Notes: a model not told the origin generated them from the letters alone. A DNA stretch of 64,000 bases from an uncultured Microbacterium sp. (GCA_913774665.1 CAJYHN010000004.1:62001-126000); one strand, 5' to 3'; positions 17,427-27,028 are shown, counted from the first letter of the stretch. Numbers and translations are program-made.

Positions 17427-19567
17427 GGGGTGCCTCCCTGGGCCTGGATCGCGGTGATGGCGATGGTGTTGACGATGTCGTCGACGAGGGCGCCGCGAGA
17501 GAGGTCGTTGATGGGCTTGTTGAGTCCCTGCAGGACGGGGCCGATCGCCACCGCGCCGGCCGAGCGCTGCACGGCCTTGTAGGTGTTGTTGCCGGTGTTG
17601 AGGTCGGGGAAGACGAACACGGTCGCGCGACCGGCGACCTCGGAGTCGGGCATCTTGGCCCGGGCGACGGCCGCGTCGGCGGCGGCGTCGTACTGGATGG
17701 GCCCCTCGACCAGCAGCTCGGGCGCGCGCTCGCGCACCAGGGCGGTCGCCGTGCGGACCTTCTCGACGTCTGCTCCGGTGCCCGACTCCCCCGTGGAATA
17801 CGACAGCATGGCCACGCGCGGCGCGATGCCGAACTGCTCGGCCGTCGCGGCCGACGACACCGCGATGTCGGCGAGCTGCTCACTGGTGGGGTCGGGGATG
17901 ACGGCGCAGTCGCCGTAGACGAGAACGCGATCGGCGAGGGCCATGAGGAACACGCTCGAGACGACCGAGACGCCGGGGGCGGTCTTGATGATCTCGAACG
18001 CGGGCCGGATGGTGTGGGCCGTGGTGTGCGCGGCGCCCGAGACCATGCCGTCTGCGAGACCCAAGTGCACCATGAGGGTGCCGAAGTACGACACGTCGGT
18101 CACGGTGTCGGCGGCCTGCGCGAAGGTGACGCCCTTGTGGGCGCGGAGCCGCGCGTACTCGGTCGCGAACTTGTCGACGTGCACGGCGTCGAAGGGGCTG
18201 AGCACCTCGGCGTCGCGGATGTCGATGCCGAGCTCGATCGCGCGCCCGCGCACCTCGATCGGTTCGCCGAGGATCGTGAGGTCGGCGATGCCGCGCGAGA
18301 GCACGGTGGCCGCGGCGCGCAGCACGCGGTCGTCGTTACCCTCGGGCAGCACGATGCGGCGCTTGTCACTGCGGGCACGGTCGACGAGCCCGTACTCGAA
18401 CATGAGCGGGGTGACGACGCTCGGGCGGGCGACGCCCAGCTCGCGCGTGAGCAGCTCGGTGTCGACGTGGCGCTCGAACAGGGCGAGAGCGGTGTCGTAG
18501 CGGTGCTGGGAGTCGGCGGCCAGCCGCCCGCGCGTGTTCATGATGCGCACCGCGGTGTCGTACGTGCCGAGGTCGGTCGCGATGATCGGCAGGGGCGAGC
18601 CGAGGCCGTCGATCAGGCGCACGATCGGATCGGGCAGCTCGAATCCGCCGTTGAGCACGATAGCCGCGAGCGAGGGGAAGGTGCCCGAGGCGTTGGCGAG
18701 CAGCGCAGCGATCAGCACCTCGCTGCGGTCGGCCGGGATGACCACGACCGCCGATTCTTTGAGCCGCGGCAGCACGTTGACCATCGACATGCCGGCGACG
18801 ACCACGTCGAGCACCTCGCGGGTCAGCAGCGCCGGATCGCCCTTGATGAGCTCGCCCTCCACCGAGCGCAGCACGCCGCGCACCGAGGGAGCGATGAGGA
18901 AGCGGTCTTCGGGAAGCGCCCAGACGGGCACGCTGCGGCGCTCGGCCGCGGCACCGACGGGAAGGGTGTCGACGACCTGACGCACGGATGCCGTGATCTC
19001 GTCGAGGCGATCGGGATCGGCGCGGTTGGCGATCACGGCGAAGAGCGCCGCCCGCTCGTGCTGCAGCTCGGAGACGGCGAGCGAAGCGATCTGGCCCACC
19101 TCGTTCGGAGTGCGCGCGACCGACATGCCCAGGGTCTCGCTGTGTCCCTGCTGCGCGCGGCCGCCGAGCACGAGCAGAACGGGGGCGCCGAGGTTCGCGG
19201 CGATGCGGGCGTTGTAGGCGAGCTCGGCGGGGCTGCCGACGTCGGTGTAATCGCTGCCGATGATGACGACCGCGTCGCACTGAGCCTCGACGGCCTTGTA
19301 GCGCTCGACGATGCGGGCCAGCGCCGCATCGGCGTCGTCGCGCACGTCGTCGTAGGTCACGCCCACGCAGTCGTCGTAGGCCAGATCGACACTGTCGTGA
19401 TCGAGCAGCATCTCGAGGACGTAGTCGCGTTCGGCGGTGGAGCGCGCGATGGGGCGGAACACCCCCGCGCGCGGGGTGACGCGGCTGAGGGCGTCGAGCA
19501 CGCCCAGAGCCACGGAGGACTTGCCCGAATGACCTTCGGCCGACGTGATGTAGATGCTCTGCGTCAC
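17423..19567 (-). CDS. pta: Phosphate acetyltransferase, long DRTGG-type
   Basis: 714-aa Pta that converts acetyl-CoA and phosphate to acetyl phosphate. The N-terminal part is a P-loop-like AAA_26 domain (TSAEGHSGKSSVALG), the middle a DRTGG domain (about 215-330), and the C-terminal half the catalytic PTA_PTB domain (from about 385: RIVLPEGNDDRVL, DGMVSGAAHTTAHTIRPA, SYSTGESGTG, LQGLNKPINDLSRG). The GTG start lies exactly 6 nt after TAGGCT, so the mRNA is probably leaderless. Confidence 0.96.
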
Positions 19568-19595
19568 GAAGCCAGCCTATTGCGGGCCTCCGACA
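19568..19595 (-). promoter_or_regulatory. Leaderless pta promoter, PafBC/RecA-NDp-like
   Basis: Minus strand: TGTCGGAG (19595-19588), 8 nt, TAGGCT (19579-19574), 6 nt, GTG. Identical core and spacing to the dnaX promoter. Confidence 0.55.
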
Positions 19596-19625
19596 CCGCC
19601 GCGGGGTTGCTTCGGCGTCGAGTGA

Positions 19626-20387
19626 TCACGAGAGGCGCGCGGGCAGGATGCGCGCGCCGGCCGAACGGAGGTCACCGGCGAGCGCGGCGTCGGGATCGAG
19701 GTCGGCGATGATCCCCGACACCTCGTCGAGCGGCAGGATGCCGAAGCGCGACGCCGTACCGAGTTTCTCCTCGCTCGCGAGGACGAACGTCTCGGCCGCG
19801 CGGCCGGCGAGAGCGCGCTTCATGGCCGCCTCCTCGGCATCCCCCGTCGACAGCCCTGTTTCGGGGTGCACGCCGGTCACCCCCAGGAAGAAGAGGTCGG
19901 CGCTGACGTTCTGGGCCGCCTCCATCGCCGCGGCTCCGCAGGCGACGGCGGAGTGCTTGAAGAGGCGCCCACCGAGCACGATGACCTCGGCGTCGTGGTC
20001 GAGGAGCGCGGCGGCGATCGTCGGCGAATGCGTGATGATCGTCCCCGCGAACGAACGGGGCAGCGCGTCGACCAGCGCCAGGGTGGTCGTGCCGCCGTCG
20101 AGCAGGACGGTGGAGCCGGGCTCGATGAGAGCGACCGCGGCGGCGGCCACACGCTCTTTGCTCCCCCGCGCGACCTCGCGCCGAGCGGAGTAGTCGGCGA
20201 CGGCCGGCGACGCCGGGAGCGCCCCGCCGTAGACGCGGACCGCGAGGCCCGCGGCATCCAATTCTCGAAGATCCCGGCGGATGCTGTCTTCGGAGAGCCC
20301 CAGCTCGACGGCGATGTCCTTCACGACGAGACGCCCGTCGCGCCGGAGCCGGTCGAGCAGGGCGTCTTTGCGGGCGGCGGCGAGCAT
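19626..20387 (-). CDS. DeoR/GlpR-family transcriptional regulator
   Basis: 253 aa. The N-terminal helix-turn-helix (about 5-55) includes VKDIAVELGLSEDSIRRDLRELDAAG, the DeoR signature. The C-terminal DeoRC sensor domain has VLLDGGTTTLALVDAL and GVHPETGLSTGDAEEAAMKRAL, typical of sugar-phosphate binders. It is divergent from nudK, and three ~10-bp direct repeats in the 41-bp gap suggest autoregulation. The nearby ROK kinase and amino-sugar genes hint at a carbohydrate effector, but the target is unknown. Confidence 0.9.
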   Translation of the reverse strand: MLAAARKDALLDRLRRDGRLVVKDIAVELGLSEDSIRRDLRELDAAGLAVRVYGGALPASPAVADYSARREVARGSKERVAAAAVALIEPGSTVLLDGGTTTLALVDALPRSFAGTIITHSPTIAAALLDHDAEVIVLGGRLFKHSAVACGAAAMEAAQNVSADLFFLGVTGVHPETGLSTGDAEEAAMKRALAGRAAETFVLASEEKLGTASRFGILPLDEVSGIIADLDPDAALAGDLRSAGARILPARLS

Positions 20388-20417
20388 ACTTCACATTCTT
20401 GCACGTTTCTGCACTAT
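20388..20417. promoter_or_regulatory. Three 10-bp direct repeats between deoR-type gene and nudK
   Basis: On the minus strand the units AGTGCAGAAA, CGTGCAAGAA and TGTGAAGTAT follow each other with 10-bp period. Phased direct repeats are the usual DeoR-family operator form. They overlap the start of the regulator gene's mRNA and the nudK promoter area. Confidence 0.5.
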
Positions 20418-20428
20418 CGTTCCGAATC

Positions 20429-21097
20429 ATGAACGACGCTCGCCCCGGCACCACCGTCGCCGATCACCGCGGCCGCACCGGCCTGCACCTGACGGGTCTC
20501 GACCTCGACCGCAATCCACGGGTGGAGGTCACCGACGTCGACCTCCTCGCGGCCGGCTGGCACGTGCTGCGGGCGACGACGTTCCGGTATCGCGGCGACG
20601 AGGGCGAGTGGACGACCCTGACGCGCGAGACCTATGACCGCGGCAACGGCGCGACGATCCTGCTGTACGACCCCGCGCGGAGGACCGTGCTGCTCACCCG
20701 GCAGTTCCGCTACCCCGCCTACGTCAACGACCACCCCGACGGCATGCTCATCGAGACCGCCGCGGGGCTGCTCGACGACGACGACCCCGTCACCGCGATC
20801 CGCCGCGAGGCCGAGGAGGAGACGCGAGTGCACGTCGATGAGGTGCAGCACGTGTTCGACGTCTACATGAGCCCCGGATCGGTCACCGAGTGCCTGCACT
20901 TCTACGCCGCGGCCTACGACGGCGCCGAGCGCGAAGGCGATCGCGGGGGCCTGGCCGAGGAGCACGAGGAGATCGAGATCCTGGAGTACGACATCGACGT
21001 CGCGCTGGCGAAGATCCGAGACGGGTCGATCCAGGATGCCAAGACCATCATGCTGCTGCAGTGGGCGGTGCTCGACGGGCCGTTCGCCCGGCACTGA
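20429..21097 (+). CDS. nudK: GDP-mannose pyrophosphatase-like NUDIX hydrolase
   Basis: 222-aa NUDIX enzyme. The region LLDDDDPVTAIRREAEEET is the NUDIX box, and FDVYMSPGSVTECLHFYAA followed by EEIEILEYDIDVALAKIRDG matches the E. coli NudK arrangement closely. NudK hydrolyses GDP-mannose to GMP and mannose 1-phosphate. The ATG at 20429 is preferred over an upstream TTG at 20399; TATCGT ends 8 nt before it, so the message may be leaderless. Exact substrate is inferred from the family. Confidence 0.85.
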   Translation: MNDARPGTTVADHRGRTGLHLTGLDLDRNPRVEVTDVDLLAAGWHVLRATTFRYRGDEGEWTTLTRETYDRGNGATILLYDPARRTVLLTRQFRYPAYVNDHPDGMLIETAAGLLDDDDPVTAIRREAEEETRVHVDEVQHVFDVYMSPGSVTECLHFYAAAYDGAEREGDRGGLAEEHEEIEILEYDIDVALAKIRDGSIQDAKTIMLLQWAVLDGPFARH

Positions 21098-21133
21098 GGC
21101 ACGGCATCCGAATCGGGGCCCGGGCAAAGAAAA

Positions 21134-21221
21134 GACCCTCCGCGCACCCGGTAGAGCCTGGTTACCCTTGCTACGTTTCCGTCCTGGGGGAGTTGGCCGG
21201 GATACCGCCACGCGGAGAGCC
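21134..21221 (-). ncRNA. ffs: Signal recognition particle RNA, small bacterial type
   Basis: The 88-nt minus-strand segment folds back on itself: the ends GGCTCTCCGCG and CGCGGAGGGTC pair over 11 bp. The apical part holds AACTCCCCCAGG, ACG-GAAA-CGT (a GNRA tetraloop on a short stem) and AGCAAGGGTAACC, the conserved Ffh-binding core. A T-rich run (21133-21125) follows the 3' end and acts as terminator. A TAGGCT -10 box lies 6 nt before the predicted first base. It binds Ffh to target membrane proteins. Confidence 0.93.
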
Positions 21222-21256
21222 GAGTACAGCCTACCCGACGCGGACGGGCGGTCGAA
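21222..21256 (-). promoter_or_regulatory. Promoter of ffs
   Basis: Minus strand: TTCGAC (21256-21251), 17 nt, TAGGCT (21233-21228), 6 nt, then the first base of the folded SRP RNA at 21221. The structure-defined 5' end gives an independent estimate of the -10 to start distance used at dnaX and pta. Confidence 0.7.
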
Positions 21257-21297
21257 TCGCCCCTCGCCCACCGGCGCTTCCTCCGCGTGACAGCCCG

Positions 21298-22230
21298 TCA
21301 GGACTGCAGAGCCAGCGCCGCCGCCCCGAGCAGCGGACCGTCTCCGTCGAGGCCCGAGCCGACGATGCGGCAGCGCCGCGCGTAGGCGTGCAGCGACGCG
21401 GCCTGGGCGGCCGCACGCACCTGGTCGACGTAGTCGGGGGCCACCTGCGAGAAGCCGCCGGCGATGGCCACGGCCTCGAGATCGCACAGCGTGGCGGCAG
21501 CGGCGATGGCCTGTCCGACCGCGGTCGCCGATCGGGTCACGGCGGCGATCGCGACGGCATCCCCCGCCGCGTGGGAGGCGGCGAGATCGAGACCGGTCTC
21601 GCCCCGCCAGCCCTGCTCCTTCGCCCAGGCGACGGTACCCGGCCCCGCGGCCACGGCTTCGAGGGTGGCCGCGACGACCTCGTCGCCCTCGAGGGTGCGC
21701 ACGAAGGTCTGTCCCAGATGACCCGCGTTTCCGCTGGCGCCGCTGACGGGGCGCCCGCCCAGCACGAGGCCGCCGCCCACCCCCGTCGACACGACGATCG
21801 CCATCGCGTCATCGCAGCCGGCCAAGGCACCGCGCCAGTGCTCGGCGAGGGCGATGCACGTGCCGTCGAGGGCCAGGTGGATCGGGCCGTCAACGAGTCC
21901 GGCGAGGACATCGTCGATCGGCAGACCCGCCGCGAGGGGCAGATTGAGGGGCGACACCGACCGCGAGGGCAGGTCGACCGGGCCCGCGCTGCCCACGCCG
22001 ATCGCGGTCACCGTGACCCCGGGGACGGCGGCCAGCGCCGCGGCGGCGGCCTCGCGTACGTGGCGGGCGATCGTGTCGCGGTCGCTCTCGCGACCGGTGG
22101 GGCGGCGGGTCACGCTCGCGCGGACCACCTCGCCCGAGGCCGAGACCAGGGCCGCGTCGACCTTCGTCCCGCCGATGTCGACGGCGAGCACGTGGGCGGC
22201 GGCGGGCAGGGACGGGGTGGTGTGCGACAT
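21298..22230 (-). CDS. ROK-family sugar kinase lacking the zinc cluster
   Basis: 310 aa. ATP-binding LAVDIGGTKVDAALV opens the protein; GVGSAGPVD, IVVSTGVGGGLVLGG and GNAGHLGQ follow. The likely catalytic Asp is in LALDGTCIALAEH. The usual ROK zinc motif CxCGxxGCxE after GH is absent, replaced by TFVRTLEGDEVVAAT. Glucokinase, ManNAc kinase and GlcNAc kinase are all possible; the nag genes 6 kb away make an amino sugar plausible. GAGGAG precedes the ATG and a TAGGAT -10 box lies further up. Confidence 0.85.
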   Translation of the reverse strand: MSHTTPSLPAAAHVLAVDIGGTKVDAALVSASGEVVRASVTRRPTGRESDRDTIARHVREAAAAALAAVPGVTVTAIGVGSAGPVDLPSRSVSPLNLPLAAGLPIDDVLAGLVDGPIHLALDGTCIALAEHWRGALAGCDDAMAIVVSTGVGGGLVLGGRPVSGASGNAGHLGQTFVRTLEGDEVVAATLEAVAAGPGTVAWAKEQGWRGETGLDLAASHAAGDAVAIAAVTRSATAVGQAIAAAATLCDLEAVAIAGGFSQVAPDYVDQVRAAAQAASLHAYARRCRIVGSGLDGDGPLLGAAALALQS

Positions 22231-22399
22231 GCGCGGGGCTCCTCGGGTGGACCGACGCTCCCCGATCCTAGGGGCGCCCCGCTCTCGCCGAGTACCGCCT
22301 GTACACCCGCGGTATTCCGACCCCCGTCTCTGTGGCGCGGGTTACGATCGGGTCACGGCGGCGACGACGCGCCTCCGCCTCCGCGACACAAGGGATGCC

Positions 22400-23452
22400 A
22401 TGGACGAGACGGTCACGCCCGAGGCGACCACGCGGCTGCGCCGCGCCGACACCGCCGGCGGTCCCGCCCGCCCCGGGGTCGACACCGCTCTCGACACGGA
22501 GTCTTTCGCTCGCCTGACCGGGGAGATCCTGGCATCCGTCTCGAAGGTGATCGACGGTAAGCCCGAGGCCGTGCGCAGCGCCCTGATCGCGTTGCTGGCC
22601 GAGGGGCACCTGCTCATCGAAGACGTCCCGGGTGTCGGCAAGACGATGCTGGCCCGGGCGCTCGCCGCCACGGTCGACGCCGACGTCCGTCGCATCCAGT
22701 TCACCCCCGATCTTCTGCCCGGCGACATCACCGGCGTCTCGGTGTTCAATCCGGTGCAGCGGCAGTTCGAGTTCACCCCCGGCGCCGTGTTCGCCCACAT
22801 CGTCATCGCCGACGAGATCAACCGCTCCTCCCCCAAGACGCAGTCGTCACTGCTCGAGGCCATGGAGGAACGCCAGGTCACCGTCGATGGGCGCACGCAT
22901 GTCCTGCCCTCGCCGTTCCTCGTGGTGGCCACGCAGAACCCGTTCGAGATGGAGGGGACCTACGTCCTCCCCGAGGCGCAGCGCGACCGCTTCCTGCTGC
23001 GCATCTCGATGGGATATCCGGATGCCGCGGCCGAGGCGCTCATGCTCCGTCAGCGCGACGCGGTGAATCCCCTCGACGGGGTGACGCCGGTCGTGACCGC
23101 GCGCCAGGTGACCGCGATGATCGCCTGGGCCCGGGGCGTCCACGTGGCCCCCGCGCTCGAGGAGTACGTCGTCGCCCTCGCACAGGCGACGCGCAGCCAC
23201 CCCGACATCCGCCTCGGCGCGAGCCCCCGAGCGACCCTGCAGCTCATCCGCGCCGCGAAGGTCCGCGCCGCCCTCGACGGCCGCGCCTACGTGATCCCCG
23301 ACGACATCACCGCCCTGCTGTCGCCGGTGTTCGCCCACCGCCTGATCGCCAACCGGTCCGCCGCGGGTGGCCGCGCCGGAGCCGCGGTCGTCGCCGACGC
23401 CCTGGACCGCATCGCGACGAGCGTGCGCGTTCCCCTCGCCCCTCGGCCGTGA
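22400..23452 (+). CDS. MoxR-type AAA+ ATPase
   Basis: 350 aa. Walker A IEDVPGVGKTML, Walker B IVIADEINRSSPKTQ, sensor region VVATQNPFEMEGTYVLPEAQRDRF, all diagnostic of MoxR. The first 40 residues are variable. The ATG at 22400 follows AAGGGATGCC. It is the first gene of a tight MoxR-DUF58-transglutaminase operon, a module thought to mature or assemble cell-surface proteins; substrates are not known. Confidence 0.94.
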   Translation: MDETVTPEATTRLRRADTAGGPARPGVDTALDTESFARLTGEILASVSKVIDGKPEAVRSALIALLAEGHLLIEDVPGVGKTMLARALAATVDADVRRIQFTPDLLPGDITGVSVFNPVQRQFEFTPGAVFAHIVIADEINRSSPKTQSSLLEAMEERQVTVDGRTHVLPSPFLVVATQNPFEMEGTYVLPEAQRDRFLLRISMGYPDAAAEALMLRQRDAVNPLDGVTPVVTARQVTAMIAWARGVHVAPALEEYVVALAQATRSHPDIRLGASPRATLQLIRAAKVRAALDGRAYVIPDDITALLSPVFAHRLIANRSAAGGRAGAAVVADALDRIATSVRVPLAPRP

Positions 23453-24705
23453 GAGCCGGCGTGACGCGCCTGTGGCCCTTCACCCTGCGGGGCACGGGGG
23501 CGGTCCTCCTCGCCGTCGCGGGGTTCGTCATCGCGCAGCGCGCCGGCATCCCGGAGCTGCTGTACTTCGCAACACTCCTCGTCGCCCTGCTGGCGGCATC
23601 CGCGATCGCCCTGCTGGTGACGCGCGGGACGGGGTCGGTCTCGCGCGTCGTGACTCCCGAGACCCCCGAGGTCGGGGGCTCGGCGACGGTCGTGGTCCGC
23701 GCCGGACTCTCGAGCGCCCTCCCCACCGGTCCGGGTCGGTGGAGCGACACCCTCCCCGCGGGTCTGACCGGGCGCGCCGAGGGGGCCTCGGCTCCCCTCG
23801 CCTCGACGTTGGCGCGAGGTGCCGGCACGGTGGAGGTGCGCTACGACGTGGTCGGCGCGTCGCGCGGCATCCACTCGATCGGTCCGCTCGAGGTGACTAC
23901 GACCGACCCGTTCGGTCTGGTGCGCCGACGACTCGCCCTCGGACGCACGACCGCGGTGACGGTGGCCCCGGCGATCGTCGATCTCGCGCCGCTGCCCTCC
24001 GCCTCGGGCGAGGCCGGCGGCACGCGCCAGACCGCGGCGCTGCAGCTCGGTCAGGGCGCCGACAACCTCGTCGCGCGCCCCTACGCTCCCGGCGATTCGA
24101 TGCGGCGCATCCACTGGCGAGCGACCGCGCATCGGGACACCCTGATGGTGCGCCAGGAGGAGCAGGAGTCTTCTCCCGCAGCGACCGTGGTCATCGACCG
24201 TGGGCTCTCGCGGTGGTCGCCGCAGGCCGCGCACGCCCCCGGGAGCGACCCCGCGTTCGAGACGGCGGTGACCGCGTGCGTGTCGGCCATCGCCCATCTC
24301 GTGCACGAGGGCTACACGGTCGACGTCGTCGACAGCGACGGCACGCTCCTCACCGATCCCGTCGAGGGCGGGGACGACGTCGAGGCGCGAGCGGCCGCGG
24401 CCGGGTTCGCGAGCCTGCGCGCCCGCGCCGGCGACCCCTCCCCCCGCATCGTGCCGGCGACCGTGTCCGCCCTGCTCGGTCCGGTCGTGGTGATCACCGG
24501 GAGCATGTCGCCCGAGGACCGCGCGACGCTGGGCGCGGCGGGCCTGCACTCGGCGCTTCCCGTCCTGATCGTCGTGGCCGAGCACGCGGAGCTCGACGCC
24601 CTGCAGCTCGCCGGCTGGCGCGCGGCGCACCTGCTTCCGGCCGGGGACGTGGCCCGGGCGTGGGACGACGCGATGGAACAGGGGTACGCCCGTGTCGGCC
24701 GCTGA
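23449..24705 (+). CDS. DUF58 membrane protein
   Basis: 418 aa. Two N-terminal membrane helices (about 15-60), a beta-rich extracytoplasmic part, then the DUF58 signature ARPYAPGDSMRRIHWRATAHRDTLMVRQEEQE (about 207-238, given here as two joined motifs) and a von Willebrand-like fold with VVIDRG. GTG start overlaps the moxR stop by four bases. DUF58 proteins pair with MoxR ATPases; the function is scaffolding by inference. Confidence 0.92.
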   Translation: MRAGVTRLWPFTLRGTGAVLLAVAGFVIAQRAGIPELLYFATLLVALLAASAIALLVTRGTGSVSRVVTPETPEVGGSATVVVRAGLSSALPTGPGRWSDTLPAGLTGRAEGASAPLASTLARGAGTVEVRYDVVGASRGIHSIGPLEVTTTDPFGLVRRRLALGRTTAVTVAPAIVDLAPLPSASGEAGGTRQTAALQLGQGADNLVARPYAPGDSMRRIHWRATAHRDTLMVRQEEQESSPAATVVIDRGLSRWSPQAAHAPGSDPAFETAVTACVSAIAHLVHEGYTVDVVDSDGTLLTDPVEGGDDVEARAAAAGFASLRARAGDPSPRIVPATVSALLGPVVVITGSMSPEDRATLGAAGLHSALPVLIVVAEHAELDALQLAGWRAAHLLPAGDVARAWDDAMEQGYARVGR

Positions 24706-27013
24706 TCTCACCGTGCTGCGCTCCCCCCGTCGGCGTCGCGACGCCACCCTGCTGACCGTCGGTCTGTTCGCGGCGATCGCCGCGGCGATGCTGCCGGTCT
24801 TCTCGGTCATCGCCCCGGGGGCGTGGGTCGCGGGGGCTGTGCTGGTGGCCGGGGGCGCTCTCGGCGCGGGCCTGATCGTGCGCCTCTCGCGCCTGCCGGC
24901 GCTGCTCGCCAGCGTGGCCGAAGTCGTCGTCTGGATCGTTCTGCTCACCGCGATCTTCGGGCGGACGACGGCGATCCTGCTGGTGATCCCCACTCCGTCG
25001 ACCTTCGCCTCGGTTCCGGGTCTGCTCGCTCAGGCCTCGGCCGAGATCCGCGACGGCGTCGCCCCAGTGCCCCCGAACGAGGGCCTGGCGTTCCTGCTGG
25101 TCGCGGCGATCGGCGCGCTCGCGATCGTGCTCGATCACGTCGTCCTGACGGCCCGGATGCCGCTGCTCGCCGGGGTCGGACTGGTCGCGGTCTCCCTCAT
25201 CCCGACGATCGCGATCCCCTCCGACGTCGACATCGCGAGCTTTGTGCTGCTGGCGGCGGCGCTGTTGTTCCTGTTGCGCATCGATACACGCGCGCGGACC
25301 GCAGCTCCGCCCCGACGCGACGGACGCTCGCCCGATCCGACACCCCGCCGCGTGTTCGGGGTGTCGGCGACGGCCCTCGGCGTCGCGGCCGTGGCCGTGA
25401 TCGTCGCGGTGGTGGCCACTCCCCTGCTGCCCCAACCGGGACTGCGGTTCGCCAGCGGCGGGACGGGCGGGCTGGGGACCACCATCAACCCCAACCTCGA
25501 GCTCGGAAACGACCTGCGCCAGCCCCGTGACGTCGAGGTGCTGACGGTGCGCACCACGGGTCCCACCGCCCCGTACCTGCGCGCGGTCACGCTCTCTCGC
25601 TTCGACGGAGCCGTCTGGCAGCCCGACAGCTTCGACACCGTCCCCCTGCCCTCGGACGGCGCGGTGTTCGACCGCGTCGGCGTGGACGGCGACATCACCC
25701 TCGCCGACTGGACGACCTCCGTCACCGTCGATCAGCTCGACAGCCCGTGGCTGCCGGTGCCCTATCCGGCCTCGACGGTCACGGGGCTCAACGGCGACTG
25801 GCTGGGCATGCCGCAGAACCGCACGGTCGTCACGCGCGCGGGGTCGACGCGACAGCAGGTCTACGAGGTGCAGGCGAACGTTCCGCGCCCGACCCTCGAG
25901 CAGATCCGTTCCAAGACCGTGGGTGGCGCCGATCTCGATCCCGCCCTGACCGCTCTCCCCGCCGACGTCCCGGCCGTCATCGGCGACACCGCCCGCGAGG
26001 TGACCGCCGACGCTCAGACGCCCTATGACAAGCTCGTGACCCTGCAGAACTGGTTCCGCAGCAGCCAGTTCCGCTACTCCCTCGACGCCCCGGTCGACGC
26101 CGGTTTCGACGGGGCGGGCCTGGACGCGGTCGCGCAGTTCCTGCAGGTGCGCGCCGGATACTGCGTGCACTACGCGTCGGCCTTCGCCGTGATGGCGCGC
26201 ACCCTCGGAATCCCGGCGCGCATCGTCATCGGATATCTGCCCGGCACCGCCTCGAGCCTCCCCCAGCAGGGCGGCACCGAGTACACCGTCACCTCGAGCC
26301 AGCTGCACTCGTGGCCCGAGGTGTACTTCGCGGGCATCGGGTGGGTGCCGTTCGAGCCGACGAACAGCCTCGGCGTTCCCACGAACTTCGCCTCGGGCTC
26401 TTCGGGCGGCAGCAACACGACCCCGAACACCCCGAGCCAGGATGCCGAGGCCCCGGCCGACCAGCCCTCGACGGCCCCCTCGACGGCAGCCGAGAACGAC
26501 CCCGGGGCGCAGACCACCGGCGGCGGCTCGGTGACCGCGCGTCAGAGCACGGCGTGGGTCGCCCCCGTCCTCGGAGTCCTCGTTCTGCTGCTGCTCGCCG
26601 GGGTTCCGGCCGTGGCCCGGATGGAGCTGCGCCGTCGACGCCTCGCCGCCGCGCGCGCGGGCGACCCGGTGGCGGCGTGGACGGCGATGCTGGAGGACGC
26701 GGTGGATCTCGGCATCCCGGTTTCGTCCGCTCTGTCGCCGCGTGCCTTCGCCGCACTGCTCGTCGAGGAGCACGGCGCGACGGCCGACGACGTCGATCTG
26801 CTGCGTGACGCGGTCGAACGGGTCAGCTACGCGGGCGACAGTCTCGACCCCGCTCGGGGACCCGCCCTCGTCTCCGCCGTCGCGGGCGTGCGTGCCGCTC
26901 TCGAGGGCCGAGCGACAGCGCTGCGTCGCGTGCTCGCGCGCGTGTACCCCCGCTCGCTGGTCGTGCGGCCCGGCACCGTCGGCGCGGTCGAGCGCGAGAG
27001 CGTGTCGCGGTAG
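24692..27013 (+). CDS. TgpA-like membrane transglutaminase/protease with DUF4129 tail
   Basis: 773 aa. Six or so helices occupy residues 20-235, followed by an extracytoplasmic transglutaminase core: Cys491 in RAGYCVHYASAFAVMARTLG, His539 in SQLHSWPEVYF, and the third position in GWVPFEPTNS, where Glu stands where Asp is common. A Ser/Thr/Pro linker and one helix (about 628-650) lead to a cytoplasmic DUF4129 domain. The GTG overlaps the DUF58 gene by 14 bases. The enzyme probably crosslinks or cleaves surface peptides. Confidence 0.92.
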   Translation: MSAADLTVLRSPRRRRDATLLTVGLFAAIAAAMLPVFSVIAPGAWVAGAVLVAGGALGAGLIVRLSRLPALLASVAEVVVWIVLLTAIFGRTTAILLVIPTPSTFASVPGLLAQASAEIRDGVAPVPPNEGLAFLLVAAIGALAIVLDHVVLTARMPLLAGVGLVAVSLIPTIAIPSDVDIASFVLLAAALLFLLRIDTRARTAAPPRRDGRSPDPTPRRVFGVSATALGVAAVAVIVAVVATPLLPQPGLRFASGGTGGLGTTINPNLELGNDLRQPRDVEVLTVRTTGPTAPYLRAVTLSRFDGAVWQPDSFDTVPLPSDGAVFDRVGVDGDITLADWTTSVTVDQLDSPWLPVPYPASTVTGLNGDWLGMPQNRTVVTRAGSTRQQVYEVQANVPRPTLEQIRSKTVGGADLDPALTALPADVPAVIGDTAREVTADAQTPYDKLVTLQNWFRSSQFRYSLDAPVDAGFDGAGLDAVAQFLQVRAGYCVHYASAFAVMARTLGIPARIVIGYLPGTASSLPQQGGTEYTVTSSQLHSWPEVYFAGIGWVPFEPTNSLGVPTNFASGSSGGSNTTPNTPSQDAEAPADQPSTAPSTAAENDPGAQTTGGGSVTARQSTAWVAPVLGVLVLLLLAGVPAVARMELRRRRLAAARAGDPVAAWTAMLEDAVDLGIPVSSALSPRAFAALLVEEHGATADDVDLLRDAVERVSYAGDSLDPARGPALVSAVAGVRAALEGRATALRRVLARVYPRSLVVRPGTVGAVERESVSR

Positions 27014-27028
27014 TCACCCGTGAAATGC

